Positions 18,974 to 27,222 of a stretch of DNA of 64,000 bases are shown one piece after another. Each line of letters begins with the position of its first letter. The first letter of the stretch is position 1. Both the position numbers and the translations under genes were made by a program. The notes under the pieces were generated by a model. It was not told the DNA's origin. It saw only the letters and a program-made list of their open reading frames with translations, and did not search any database. Source of the DNA: Streptomyces roseochromogenus subsp. oscitans DS 12.976 (lineage in GTDB: Bacteria > Actinomycetota > Actinomycetes > Streptomycetales > Streptomycetaceae). Location of the stretch: NCBI RefSeq assembly GCF_000497445.1, contig NZ_CM002285.1, positions 209,004-273,003 on the forward strand, in the 5' to 3' direction.

Positions 18974-20428
18974 GTGCGACCGTACACAGCAGCGGACATC
19001 GAGGCCTGGGACCTCACCGCGGACGTGGTGATCGCCGGGTACGGGGTGGCCGGAGCCGCGGCCGCCGTGGAGGCCGCCCGGGCCGGAGCCGAGGTGCTGG
19101 TCCTGGAGCGGGCCGGCGGGTGGGGCGGGGCCGCGGCTCTGGCCGGCGGGTTCGTCTACCTGGGCGGCGGAACCGCCCTGCAGCGCGCCTGCGGGTTCGA
19201 CGACTCGCCGGAGGCGATGGCCGCCTTCCTGATGGCTGCCATGGGACCGGGGGCCGACCAGGCCAAGGTCTCCGCCTACTGCGAGGGCAGCGTCGCACAC
19301 TACGATTGGCTGGTCGAGTGCGGAGTGCCGTTCAAGCCCGTCTTCTACGGCGAGCCCGCCTGGGAACCCGCCGCCGACGAAGGCCTGATGTACTCGGGCG
19401 GCGAGAACGCCCACCCGTTCGACGAGATCGCTCCGCCCGCGCCCCGCGGCCACCTGCCGCAGATGGAGAACAAGCGAACCGGCGAGCGCGGCGGCGGATA
19501 CATGCTCATGAAGCCCTTGGTGGACACCGCCGAACGGCTCGGCGTCGAGGCCCGCTACGGCATGCGGATCGAGCGGCTGGTGGTGGAGCGGGACGGCACG
19601 GTGTGCGGGGTGGTCGCGCGCACCTACGGGGAGCGGGTCACCGTACGGGCCCGACGCGGCGTGGTGCTCGCCACCGGCGGCTTCACCTATGACGAGGAGA
19701 TGCTGGCGGCCCACGCCCCGCGACTGCTCGGCCGCGCGGGCGCGGCGGTGGAGGAGCACGACGGCATCGCGGTGAAGCTGGCGCAGGCGCTCGGCGCGGG
19801 CGTCGCGCACATGGACGCCTGCGAGGTCGCCCTCCCCATGGACCCCCAGTACCTGATCCGCGGGATGGTGGTCAACGACCAGGGTCAGCGGTTCATCAAC
19901 GAGGACACCTACCCCGGGCGGATCGGCCAGGCCGCCCTCTTCCAGCAGGACGACCAGACGTTCCTCGTCCTCGACGAGGAGGGCTTCGAAGAGGCCCGGC
20001 GGGTCTCCGCCGCGCCGGAGTTCCTGCAGCCGCGGCCGGCGTGGGTGTGCGCGTCCGCGTCCGGGCTGGCGGCCGAGATGGGGCTGCCGCCCGGTGCGCT
20101 GGAGGCGACGCTCGACGTCTACAACCGGCATGCCGAGAACGGCCGGGATCCGCTGCTGCACAAGGCCGCACGCTGGGTACGGCCGTTGCGCGGCCCGCTG
20201 GGAGCCGTGGACCTTCGGGGCATGACCGCGGGCTTCGCCCTCGGCGGTCTGGCCACCGGCGCGGACGGCGAGGTGCTGCACGTCGACGGGTCGCCGATCC
20301 CCGGGCTCTACGCGGCCGGCCGGGCCACGGCGGGCATCGCCGCCTGGGGGTACGCCAGCGGGATCTCGCTCGGCGACGGCAGTTTCTTCGGCCGCAGGGC
20401 GGGCCGCGCGGCCGCGCGGAAGCGGTGA
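18974..20428 (+). CDS. KstD-family flavoprotein, probably 3-keto-5alpha-steroid Delta4-dehydrogenase
   Basis: 484 residues from GTG 18974, with AAGGAGGA just upstream. The FAD motif is GYGVAG, followed by GGWGGAAALAGGFVYLGGG and, near the end, GYASGISLGDGSFFGRRAG. From memory these blocks match the Delta4-(5alpha)-dehydrogenase of Rhodococcus jostii better than Delta1-KstD, and the length (~490) also fits. Known: that enzyme introduces the 4,5 double bond into 5alpha-reduced 3-ketosteroids. It would let the host use 5alpha-saturated steroids. It is divergent from hsaA and shares its regulatory region. Confidence 0.8.
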   Translation: MRPYTAADIEAWDLTADVVIAGYGVAGAAAAVEAARAGAEVLVLERAGGWGGAAALAGGFVYLGGGTALQRACGFDDSPEAMAAFLMAAMGPGADQAKVSAYCEGSVAHYDWLVECGVPFKPVFYGEPAWEPAADEGLMYSGGENAHPFDEIAPPAPRGHLPQMENKRTGERGGGYMLMKPLVDTAERLGVEARYGMRIERLVVERDGTVCGVVARTYGERVTVRARRGVVLATGGFTYDEEMLAAHAPRLLGRAGAAVEEHDGIAVKLAQALGAGVAHMDACEVALPMDPQYLIRGMVVNDQGQRFINEDTYPGRIGQAALFQQDDQTFLVLDEEGFEEARRVSAAPEFLQPRPAWVCASASGLAAEMGLPPGALEATLDVYNRHAENGRDPLLHKAARWVRPLRGPLGAVDLRGMTAGFALGGLATGADGEVLHVDGSPIPGLYAAGRATAGIAAWGYASGISLGDGSFFGRRAGRAAARKR

Positions 20429-20470
20429 GCGCGGGCGGGCCGCGCATATGGCGCTCGTAGGTGGCTGCTC

Positions 20471-20500
20471 GGCCGGGGCACGCACGCCCGCGCCCCGGCC
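20471..20500. terminator. Hairpin terminator between convergent genes
   Basis: GGCCGGGGC (20471-20479) pairs with GCCCCGGCC (20492-20500) over a 12-nt loop, between the genes ending at 20428 and 20510. Confidence 0.75.
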
Positions 20501-20509
20501 TCCCAGCGG

Positions 20510-21394
20510 TCAGCGCAGCGGGCGGGGCATGTTGGTGAAGCGCCGCTCGTCACGGCGGAACCAGCCCGGTGCTGCGAGGGTTCCGCCATCCACCCGCAGG
20601 GTCGTACCGGTGACGAACCTGGACTGCTCCGACAGCAGGAACACCACCGCGTCGCCGTGGTCGGCCGGGTGGCCGTAGCGCCCGGCCGGCACCCAACGCC
20701 CCACCTGGTCGGCGTACTTCGCCGGCGTGCCGGCCCACATCGGGGTCTGCGGTGTGTCCGTCAGGTCGGGCGCGACGGCGTTGACGCGGATGCCGTACTG
20801 GCCGACCTCTGCCGCCAGGGACGCGGTGAAGTTGATGACAGCGGCCTTGAAGGCCCCGTACACGGCGTTGCCCGGAATGCCGCGCATCCCCTCGACCGAG
20901 GTGAGGTTGACGATGCCGCCGCTTCCGCGCTCCGCCATCTTGGGCAGGAACGCCCGGGTCACCCGCAAGACGTGCAGCAGGTTCAGCTCGTAGGTCTGCT
21001 GCCAGTCGGCTTCGGCGCTGGTGAGGAACGGACCGGCGGGACGGTGGTCGCCTACGTTGTTCACCAGGAAGTCCGCCGGCCCGGCCGCCTCGGTCAACTC
21101 GGCGATGCGGGCCGGGTCTCGGATGTCACCGACCACCACGACCGGTTCGACGCCGCTCTCCTCGGCGGCCTGCCCGGCGGTGCGGCGGGCCGCCTCGGCG
21201 TCGATGTCGGCCAGCACCACCTGCGCCCCGTGCCAGGCGAGTGCGCGGACGATGCCCGCCCCGATGCCGGCGCCGCCGCCGGTGACGACGGCCGTGCGAC
21301 CCGCGAACAAGGGCCGGCCGACGACGCGCGGCAGCGCGGAGGGAGCGGGCGGCTCGGGCGGGACCGGCAGCCCCTCGAACGGGAAGGACGTCAC
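20510..21394 (-). CDS. SDR-family oxidoreductase with an N-terminal extension
   Basis: 294 residues from GTG 21394, which overlaps the stop of the LLM gene upstream (GTGA). About 30 Pro-rich residues precede the Rossmann turn TGGGAGIGAG. NNVG and the catalytic VYGAFK follow. It is the last gene of the minus-strand run that starts at the KstD-like gene (23841). I infer a steroid alcohol dehydrogenase from the setting. Its substrate is not evident. Confidence 0.7.
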   Translation of the reverse strand: MTSFPFEGLPVPPEPPAPSALPRVVGRPLFAGRTAVVTGGGAGIGAGIVRALAWHGAQVVLADIDAEAARRTAGQAAEESGVEPVVVVGDIRDPARIAELTEAAGPADFLVNNVGDHRPAGPFLTSAEADWQQTYELNLLHVLRVTRAFLPKMAERGSGGIVNLTSVEGMRGIPGNAVYGAFKAAVINFTASLAAEVGQYGIRVNAVAPDLTDTPQTPMWAGTPAKYADQVGRWVPAGRYGHPADHGDAVVFLLSEQSRFVTGTTLRVDGGTLAAPGWFRRDERRFTNMPRPLR

Positions 21395-22275
21395 GGCTTC
21401 AGCTCCAGCTTCCGCGCGGCCTCGGACATCTCCTCCAGCAGCGCGTCGACGGTGGTGGCGTGCTGGGAGCCGGACAGCAACAGCCGGTCGGCGCCGAGCC
21501 GCCCGGCCCATTCGACCTTGTCCGCGGCGCGCGGCAGGGTGGCTCCGAGGGTCAGCTCGATCTGGGCCGGATCGCGCCCGGCCTCCTGCGCCTCCCTCCG
21601 CATCAGCAAGACGGCAGCCTCCAGCTCCTCGCCGGCCAGGCCCAGGGGCTGGAACCCGTCTCCGCGCCGCCCCGCGCGGCGGGCCGCGGCGGCCGAGTGT
21701 CCGCCGATGTGCAGCGGGACGCCGGAGGCGCGGTGCGGTTTGGGATGGCTGTGGGCACCGCGCAGGGTGAAGAACTCCCCGTCGAATGCGACGCCTTGCG
21801 GGTCCTGGCCGCGCCACAGCGCGCGCATCAGGTCGATCGCCTCGTCGGCGATCCGGCCGCGGCGACGGAAGTCACCGCCGCAGGCCTCGATCTCCTCGCG
21901 CATCCAGCCCAGGCCCAGGCAGATGCGCAGCCTGCCGCGGCTGAGCCGGTCCAGGGTCGCGAGCCGCTTGGCGAGGACCACCGGGTTGTGGTTGGGCAGC
22001 ACCAGGACGCCGGTGGACAGGCCGATGCGGCCGGTCACGGCCGCCAGGTAGGCGAGCAGCTCCAGCGGATCGGGATAGGGACAGTCGTCCGGCAGCGGCA
22101 GCCTGCCGTCGGGGGCGTACGGGTAGCGGCTCTCGGTGTCGCTGATGACCACGGCGTGCTCGACCGCGCTCACGGATTCAAAGCCGAGTTCCTCGGCGTG
22201 CCGGGCGATCCGGCCCACCTCGTCGGGCTCGGCCGTGACACCGAGCCCGACGGGCAGTACGAGGGCGAATTCCAC
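21391..22275 (-). CDS. LLM-class F420-dependent oxidoreductase
   Basis: 294 residues from ATG 22275. It has the short LLM form with LGFESVSAVEHAV, IGLSTGVLVLPNHNPVVLAKRLATLD, LSRGRLRICLGLGW and a C-terminal GADRLLL. Known: this subgroup usually uses F420, as in Mycobacterium F420-dependent reductases and dehydrogenases. It follows the KstD-like gene by 9 nt and overlaps the next SDR gene by 4 nt. Its role in steroid metabolism is inferred from position alone. Confidence 0.75.
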   Translation of the reverse strand: MEFALVLPVGLGVTAEPDEVGRIARHAEELGFESVSAVEHAVVISDTESRYPYAPDGRLPLPDDCPYPDPLELLAYLAAVTGRIGLSTGVLVLPNHNPVVLAKRLATLDRLSRGRLRICLGLGWMREEIEACGGDFRRRGRIADEAIDLMRALWRGQDPQGVAFDGEFFTLRGAHSHPKPHRASGVPLHIGGHSAAAARRAGRRGDGFQPLGLAGEELEAAVLLMRREAQEAGRDPAQIELTLGATLPRAADKVEWAGRLGADRLLLSGSQHATTVDALLEEMSEAARKLELKP

Positions 22276-22284
22276 GGCCGCTCC

Positions 22285-23841
22285 TCAGCCCTGGCCGGCC
22301 AGGTCGAGGGCGGCGAGGTGCCCGAAGACCATGGCCGAGCCGATCGGCGCGCCCGGGCCCGGGTAGGTGGGGCCGGACACCGAGGCGCTGGTGTTGCCCG
22401 CCGCGTACAGTCCGGGGATCGGGGTGCCGTCCTCGCGCAGCACCCGGGCCCGGGCGTCGATCCGGACCCCGCCCTTGGTGCCCAGGTCGCCGAGGACGAT
22501 CTGCACGGCGTGGTACGGGCCCTGCTCGATCGGCACCAGGCAGGGGTTGGCGCCCCCGCCCTGGGCGAAGAAGAGGTCGTACGGGTCCTCGCCCCGGTGG
22601 AAGTCGGCGTCGACGCCGTCGGCCGCGTAGCCGTTGAACGCCTGCACGGTCGAGCGAAGCGCCGCGCTGTCGACGCCGATGCGCTCGGCGAGGCCACCGA
22701 GGGTGTCGGCGGTGTGCCACAGTCCCGCCTCGGTGAAGGCCGTACGGTCGGCGGGGACCACGGTGATGCCGGGCAGTTGGTCGCCGAAACGGCCGTCGAA
22801 GATCCACCAGACCGGGTTGTCGGGCGTGGTGCCGGCCTTGGCGGCGAGCAGCCGGCGGCCCATCCGGTCGTACGGCAGTGACTCGTTGGCGAACCGGCGG
22901 CCGGAGCCGTCGACGAAGATGCCGCCGTGCAGGCCCAGCGTGAAGGCGGCCGAGCCGTCGGGGAAGCGCAGCGAGGGGCACCACCAGGCCTCGTCGAGCA
23001 GCGCGGTGGCGGCTCCGGCCTCGACAGCGGCGAGCAGCGCCTGGCCGGTGTTGCCGCCGGGTGCGCCCATCGTCCAGTCGGCGCCGGGCAGGCCCTGCCA
23101 CTCGCGGCGCAGCTCGGCGTTGGCCTCGAAGCCGCCGGCCGCGAGCAGGACGCCACGGCGGGCGCGGATCCGCAGGGTGCGGCCCGTGTGTCCGGCCTCG
23201 GCGCCGACCACTCGGCCGGCCTCGGTGAGCAGCCGGGTCAGGGCGGTGTTCAGCAGGGTGCGGCCGCGTCCGGTGGACTCCAGGGCGAGGAGCAGCCGGC
23301 CGATCAGGGCGCGGCCGTCGGTGAGCGGCCCGTCGGGAATCGGCAGGCCGAGCCGCTCGGCCCAGGCCGGGAGACGGATCGCGTCCAGCAGCGGGTGCGC
23401 CGCGACGGGGGCGGGCAGGTCCACGGGGAAGACGGCGCGTCCGGCGTCGAACCGGCCGGGGGCGGCGAAGTAGTCGGGGAAGGGCCGGTACTCGAAGCGG
23501 ACGTGCGGGTTGTCCTCGAGGAAGGCGACCGTCTCCCCCGCGTTGTCGATGTAAGCGTCCTGCAGCTCGTGCGGGGTGGCGTCGCCGACCACCGCGCGGA
23601 AGTAGGCGCGGCCGAGGTCGGCGGAGTCGGTCAGCCCGCCGCGTTCCTGGGCGGGGTTGCCCGGCAGCCACAGGCCGGCGCCGGCGTAGGCGGTGGTGCC
23701 GCCGAAGTACGCGGTCTTCTCGATGACCAGGGTGTCCAGCCCGCGGGCCGCCGCGCCGTACGCGCCGGTGAGTGCGCCGCCGCCGGAGCCCACGACCAGC
23801 ACGTCGCACTCCTGGTCCCAGCTGTTGTGCGTGTTCGCCAT
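22285..23841 (-). CDS. KstD-family FAD-dependent dehydrogenase, second Delta1-type copy
   Basis: 518 residues from ATG 23841. It has GSGGGALTGA, VIEKTAYFGGTTAYAGAGLW, the active-site loop VLGDLGTKGG and a C-terminal GNTSASVSGPTYPGPGAPIG. It shares the Delta1-KstD architecture with kstD at 12676 but has diverged, so it may prefer another side-chain or ring state. Multiple KstD isoenzymes with different ranges are known in Rhodococcus. It heads the operon KstD-like/LLM/SDR. A TTCCCR palindrome lies 93 nt upstream. Confidence 0.82.
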   Translation of the reverse strand: MANTHNSWDQECDVLVVGSGGGALTGAYGAAARGLDTLVIEKTAYFGGTTAYAGAGLWLPGNPAQERGGLTDSADLGRAYFRAVVGDATPHELQDAYIDNAGETVAFLEDNPHVRFEYRPFPDYFAAPGRFDAGRAVFPVDLPAPVAAHPLLDAIRLPAWAERLGLPIPDGPLTDGRALIGRLLLALESTGRGRTLLNTALTRLLTEAGRVVGAEAGHTGRTLRIRARRGVLLAAGGFEANAELRREWQGLPGADWTMGAPGGNTGQALLAAVEAGAATALLDEAWWCPSLRFPDGSAAFTLGLHGGIFVDGSGRRFANESLPYDRMGRRLLAAKAGTTPDNPVWWIFDGRFGDQLPGITVVPADRTAFTEAGLWHTADTLGGLAERIGVDSAALRSTVQAFNGYAADGVDADFHRGEDPYDLFFAQGGGANPCLVPIEQGPYHAVQIVLGDLGTKGGVRIDARARVLREDGTPIPGLYAAGNTSASVSGPTYPGPGAPIGSAMVFGHLAALDLAGQG

Positions 23842-23933
23842 CTCGTCCTCGGATGTGGTGGGTTGACGGTGGGTCATGCGTGTCAGGAACGCGGGAAGTA
23901 TTCGCGGGGCGGGGGGACGGCGGCCATCGCGGT

Positions 23934-23950
23934 TTCCCGATGAGCGGGAT
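23934..23950. promoter_or_regulatory. TTCCCR-N5-YGGGAA operator, site D
   Basis: TTCCCG-atgag-CGGGAT, between the start of the KstD-like gene (23841) and the end of fadD3 (23994). Confidence 0.6.
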
Positions 23951-23993
23951 TCCCCCCGCCGGAGTTGCGTCAGCAGCCGGCCACCCGGGATCT

Positions 23994-25667
23994 TCAGAGC
24001 GCTCCATCCTCGCGAGCGGCCCGCCGCAGCTCCCCCTTGAGGATCTTTCCGCCGGCGTTGCGCGGCAGGGCCGCGACGGCGTGGAAGCGGCGCGGGACCT
24101 TGAAGTTGGCCAGGCGTTCGCGGGCCCAGGCGGTCAGCTCCGCCGGGTCGGGCTCCGCTCCCGGCGCAGGGGTGTAGAAGGCGACGCCGACCTCGCCGAG
24201 GCGCTCGTCGGGGGCGCCGACGACGGCGACGTCGGCGATCTGAGCGTGGCCGCGCAGGACGTTCTCCACCTCCGCCGGATAGGCGTTGAAGCCGCCGACG
24301 ATGTACATGTCCTTGAGCCGGTCGGTGATGGACAGGTAGCCGCGCTCGTCGAGCACGCCGACGTCTCCGGTGTGCAGCCACCCGTCCACGTCGATGGTCC
24401 GGGCGGTTGCCTCCGGGTCGTCCAGGTAGCCGCGCATCACGTGGTAGCCGCGCACCAGCACCTCGCCGGGTTCGCCCGACGGCAAGGGGGCACCGTCGGC
24501 GTCGACCACCCGGATCTCGGTGCCGGGCAGCGCCGGACCGGCGGTGGTCGCCACGGACGTGGCGTCCGCGTCCGGCGGGCAGACGGAGACCACCCCGGTC
24601 GACTCGGTGAGACCGTAGGCACTGAACACGTCCGGAATGCCGAGCTCTTCGCGGATCCGCTCGATCAGCTGCGGACCGACCGCGCTTCCTCCCAGGCCGA
24701 CGAGGCGCAGCCCCGCCAGGTCGTGTTCGGCACGCCGCGGGTGGTCCAGCAGGCCGTGCAGGACGGTGGGTGTGGCCATCAGCACGCTCACCCGCTCCTT
24801 CGCCAGCAGGGGCAGGATCCGCTCCAGGTCGAAGACCTGCTCGGGCAGCATGGTGACACCCCGCAGCAGGCAGGAGACGACGCCGGCCTTGTACCCGAAG
24901 ACATGGAAGAAGGGGTTGACGAGCAGATAGCGGTCACCAGCGCGCAGGGTGACCACGCGCGACCACGCGCGGAAGACGCGAAGCGTCTGACGGTGCGTGG
25001 CCATCACGCCCTTCGAGCGTCCGGTGGTGCCCGAGGTGAAGAGGATGTCCGCCAGGTCGTCGGGGCGGACGGCTGCGGTGCGGGCGGCTCGTTCGGCATC
25101 CGGCACGCGCTGGCCCGCCGCCAGGTAGTCCACCCAGCCCAGCGTCCGTTCCGCGGGCTCTCCGCGCAGCACCACGGTGCCGCTCAGCCTGCCGAGGTCC
25201 TCGCCCGACTCGCGCAGCATCTCGACGTAGTCGAGGCCGAGGAAGCCCCGCTCGGTGAACAGCAGCCGGGCGCCGCTGCGCCGGATGAGGTCGGCGGCCT
25301 CGGCGGCCTTGTACCGGGTGTTGAGGGGTACGAGGACGGCTCCGACGGACACGGCACCGAGCACGGCGGCGATCCAGTACCGGGTGTTGGGCGCCCAGAC
25401 GGCCACCCGGTCGCCGGGGCACACGCCCTGTGCGAGGGCAGCGCGCGCGGCCGCGTGCACCTCGTCGCGCAACCGGGAGAAGGTCCAGCGGACCTCACCG
25501 TCGACGAGGGCCTCCTGCGGGCCGTACACGTCCGCGGCGTGGTCGGCGAGCTGTGCGAGGGTGGCAGGGGCGGGGATTTCAGAGGTTCCAGAGGGCTCGG
25601 GGGTCTTGGGGGTCTCGTGGGTCTCGGGGGTGTCCGCCCCAGCCCGGTCGTTGAACACGCTGGTCAT
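23994..25667 (-). CDS. fadD3: FadD3-like acyl-CoA synthetase (HIP-CoA ligase)
   Basis: 557 residues from ATG 25667. An acidic, Pro/Thr-rich N-terminal tail of about 35 residues precedes the ANL fold. Motifs are LFTSGTTGRSKGV (P-loop), NPFFHVFGYKAG, AYGLTESTG, GWLHTGDVG, ITDRLKDMYIVGGFN and the catalytic Lys in NAGGKILKGEL. The NPFFH-FGYKAG and DHPRRAEHDL blocks resemble M. tuberculosis FadD3. Known: FadD3 activates HIP (the C/D-ring propionate) with CoA. It therefore links the A/B half to the IpdAB half of the locus. Confidence 0.8.
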   Translation of the reverse strand: MTSVFNDRAGADTPETHETPKTPEPSGTSEIPAPATLAQLADHAADVYGPQEALVDGEVRWTFSRLRDEVHAAARAALAQGVCPGDRVAVWAPNTRYWIAAVLGAVSVGAVLVPLNTRYKAAEAADLIRRSGARLLFTERGFLGLDYVEMLRESGEDLGRLSGTVVLRGEPAERTLGWVDYLAAGQRVPDAERAARTAAVRPDDLADILFTSGTTGRSKGVMATHRQTLRVFRAWSRVVTLRAGDRYLLVNPFFHVFGYKAGVVSCLLRGVTMLPEQVFDLERILPLLAKERVSVLMATPTVLHGLLDHPRRAEHDLAGLRLVGLGGSAVGPQLIERIREELGIPDVFSAYGLTESTGVVSVCPPDADATSVATTAGPALPGTEIRVVDADGAPLPSGEPGEVLVRGYHVMRGYLDDPEATARTIDVDGWLHTGDVGVLDERGYLSITDRLKDMYIVGGFNAYPAEVENVLRGHAQIADVAVVGAPDERLGEVGVAFYTPAPGAEPDPAELTAWARERLANFKVPRRFHAVAALPRNAGGKILKGELRRAAREDGAL

Positions 25668-25750
25668 GGGTCTTTCCGCTCCTTGGTCGGAGGTGGCTGC
25701 GTGAGGTGGCGCCGGGCAGGCAGCGCGCTTCCCGCGGGCGCGGCCGGTCC

Positions 25751-25778
25751 TCCCCCAGCCACCGCTGGGAGGTACCCC
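25751..25778. repeat. Streptomyces-type extragenic palindrome
   Basis: TCCCCCAGCCACCGCTGGGA followed by GGTACCCCCC. This hairpin-forming sequence is, from general knowledge, scattered through Streptomyces intergenic DNA. It occupies the 208-bp gap between fadD3 and hsaA2. Confidence 0.6.
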
Positions 25779-25875
25779 CCATCCGCGGAGGGAGCGACGG
25801 CGGCGACGGGAGCGAGGGCGGGCGGCGGCCTGGAACACTTTCGGGGTGCGTGGGGCGCGGACACGCACCCGACGT

Positions 25876-27045
25876 TCACAACATGGGGTCCTGGATGCCG
25901 ATGCCGAGCGCGTCCTTGCCGAAGAGGACCAGGGCCCGCTCCACGTCGTTGGCCGCCTGGCCGCGGCCGGCGTGCATGTCCCGCCAGGCGCGCTGCAGGA
26001 CGCTGCCGTCCCTGCGCATGGGGGTGCCGCCGGCGTTCTCCATCAGCAGGTCAACGGCGTTGATCGCGCGCTCGGTGGCGAGCACCTGGTCCCGGCGGGC
26101 CCGGGCGCGCAGGGACATGGGGATCCCCTCGCCCCGGCGGGCGACCGCGAACAGGTCCGCGATGTTGCGGGTCAGCTGCAGCCGGCAGGCGTCGATGTCA
26201 CTGGCGGCACGGGCGATGCGCACCTGCGCGAACGGATCCTCGGCGACCTTCTGCCCGTACGAGACACGGAACCGCTGCCTCGTGGCCTCGATGTATGACG
26301 CGTAAGCACCTTCGGCGATACCGACGATCGCGGTCGAGATCGAGGTGGTGAACACGGCGGCGTACGGCATCCGGTACAGCGGTTCGGCGTTGACCTCGTG
26401 GCCCGGGCACGCCAGCGCGGCCATGGGGCCGTAGCCGAGGGTGCGGTGCTCGGGCACGAAGGCACGCTCGACGACGACGTCGTTGCTGCCGGTGCCGCGC
26501 AGGCCGACGGTGTCCCACACTTCGTCGATGCGGTAGTCGGAGCGGGGAATGAGGAAGGTCCGCATGTCCACCGGCCGGCCCTCGTCGTCCGTGACGAGGC
26601 CGCCGAGCAGCACCCACTGGGCATGGTGACAGCCGGCGGAGAAATGCCAGCGGCCGGAGATCCTGAACCCGCCGTCGACCGCGGTCACCTCTCCGGTCGG
26701 GGCGTACGAGGAGGCGATACGGGTCTTCGGATCCCGCCCCCACACCTCCTGCTGCGCCCGCGGGCCGAACAGGGCCACGTGCCACGGGTGGACGCCCATC
26801 ACCGAGGCGACCCAGCCCGTGGAGCCGCACGCCCGGGCGATCTCCTGGACGGCCGCGTAGAACACAGCCGGATCGGCGGCGAGTCCGCCGTACGCCCGCG
26901 GCTGGAGCAGCCGGAAGAAGCCCGTCTCGCCGAGTTCCTTCACGGTGTCGTCGGGCAGGCGGCGCAGCACCTCGGTCTCGGCGGCACGCTCGCGCAGGGC
27001 GGGGGCGAGGTCGCGGACCGCTGCGAGCACGTCGTCGTCACGCAT
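25876..27045 (-). CDS. HsaA paralogue (second flavin-dependent 3-HSA-type hydroxylase)
   Basis: 389 residues from ATG 27045, with GAGGG 6 nt upstream; an ATG at 27051 would sit on that site. It is closely similar to HsaA over its whole length (SGRWHFSAGCHHAQW, GLRGTGSND, RFRVSYGQKVAEDPFAQVR). The DNA is identical to hsaA over 56 bp (26221-26276 with 17951-18006) and over 89 bp (26522-26610 with 18252-18340). That indicates recent gene conversion or strong constraint. It is a single-gene unit divergent from the IclR gene. It could widen substrate range or raise dosage. Confidence 0.85.
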   Translation of the reverse strand: MRDDDVLAAVRDLAPALRERAAETEVLRRLPDDTVKELGETGFFRLLQPRAYGGLAADPAVFYAAVQEIARACGSTGWVASVMGVHPWHVALFGPRAQQEVWGRDPKTRIASSYAPTGEVTAVDGGFRISGRWHFSAGCHHAQWVLLGGLVTDDEGRPVDMRTFLIPRSDYRIDEVWDTVGLRGTGSNDVVVERAFVPEHRTLGYGPMAALACPGHEVNAEPLYRMPYAAVFTTSISTAIVGIAEGAYASYIEATRQRFRVSYGQKVAEDPFAQVRIARAASDIDACRLQLTRNIADLFAVARRGEGIPMSLRARARRDQVLATERAINAVDLLMENAGGTPMRRDGSVLQRAWRDMHAGRGQAANDVERALVLFGKDALGIGIQDPML

Positions 27046-27103
27046 GCGCATCCCTCTCAGGTGCTCGGGTCGTCCGGGTGACGGGACGGAACCTACGCGT
27101 TAC

Positions 27104-27120
27104 TGTTTCGAAAAGGAATA
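27104..27120. promoter_or_regulatory. TRTTYC-N5-GRAATA operator in the hsaA2 promoter
   Basis: TGTTTC-gaaaa-GGAATA, 59 nt before the hsaA2 ATG. It is laid out like the site at 18829 before hsaA. Confidence 0.55.
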
Positions 27121-27124
27121 CCTC

Positions 27125-27141
27125 TTCCCAGCAGATGGGAT
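27125..27141. promoter_or_regulatory. TTCCCR-N5-YGGGAA operator, site F (hsaA2 / IclR gene)
   Basis: TTCCCA-gcaga-TGGGAT. Its inner five-base arms TCCCA/TGGGA are perfect, and the N5 differs from the other sites. It lies between the divergent hsaA2 and IclR genes, so it may also serve autoregulation. Confidence 0.5.
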
Positions 27142-27222
27142 CCGCTGGCAACCTCCCCGCAACACCTGATTCACGGCCGCGGCCCGGGGTTCGTCGGCTG
27201 TCCGAGTAGGAGGTGAGGCGCC

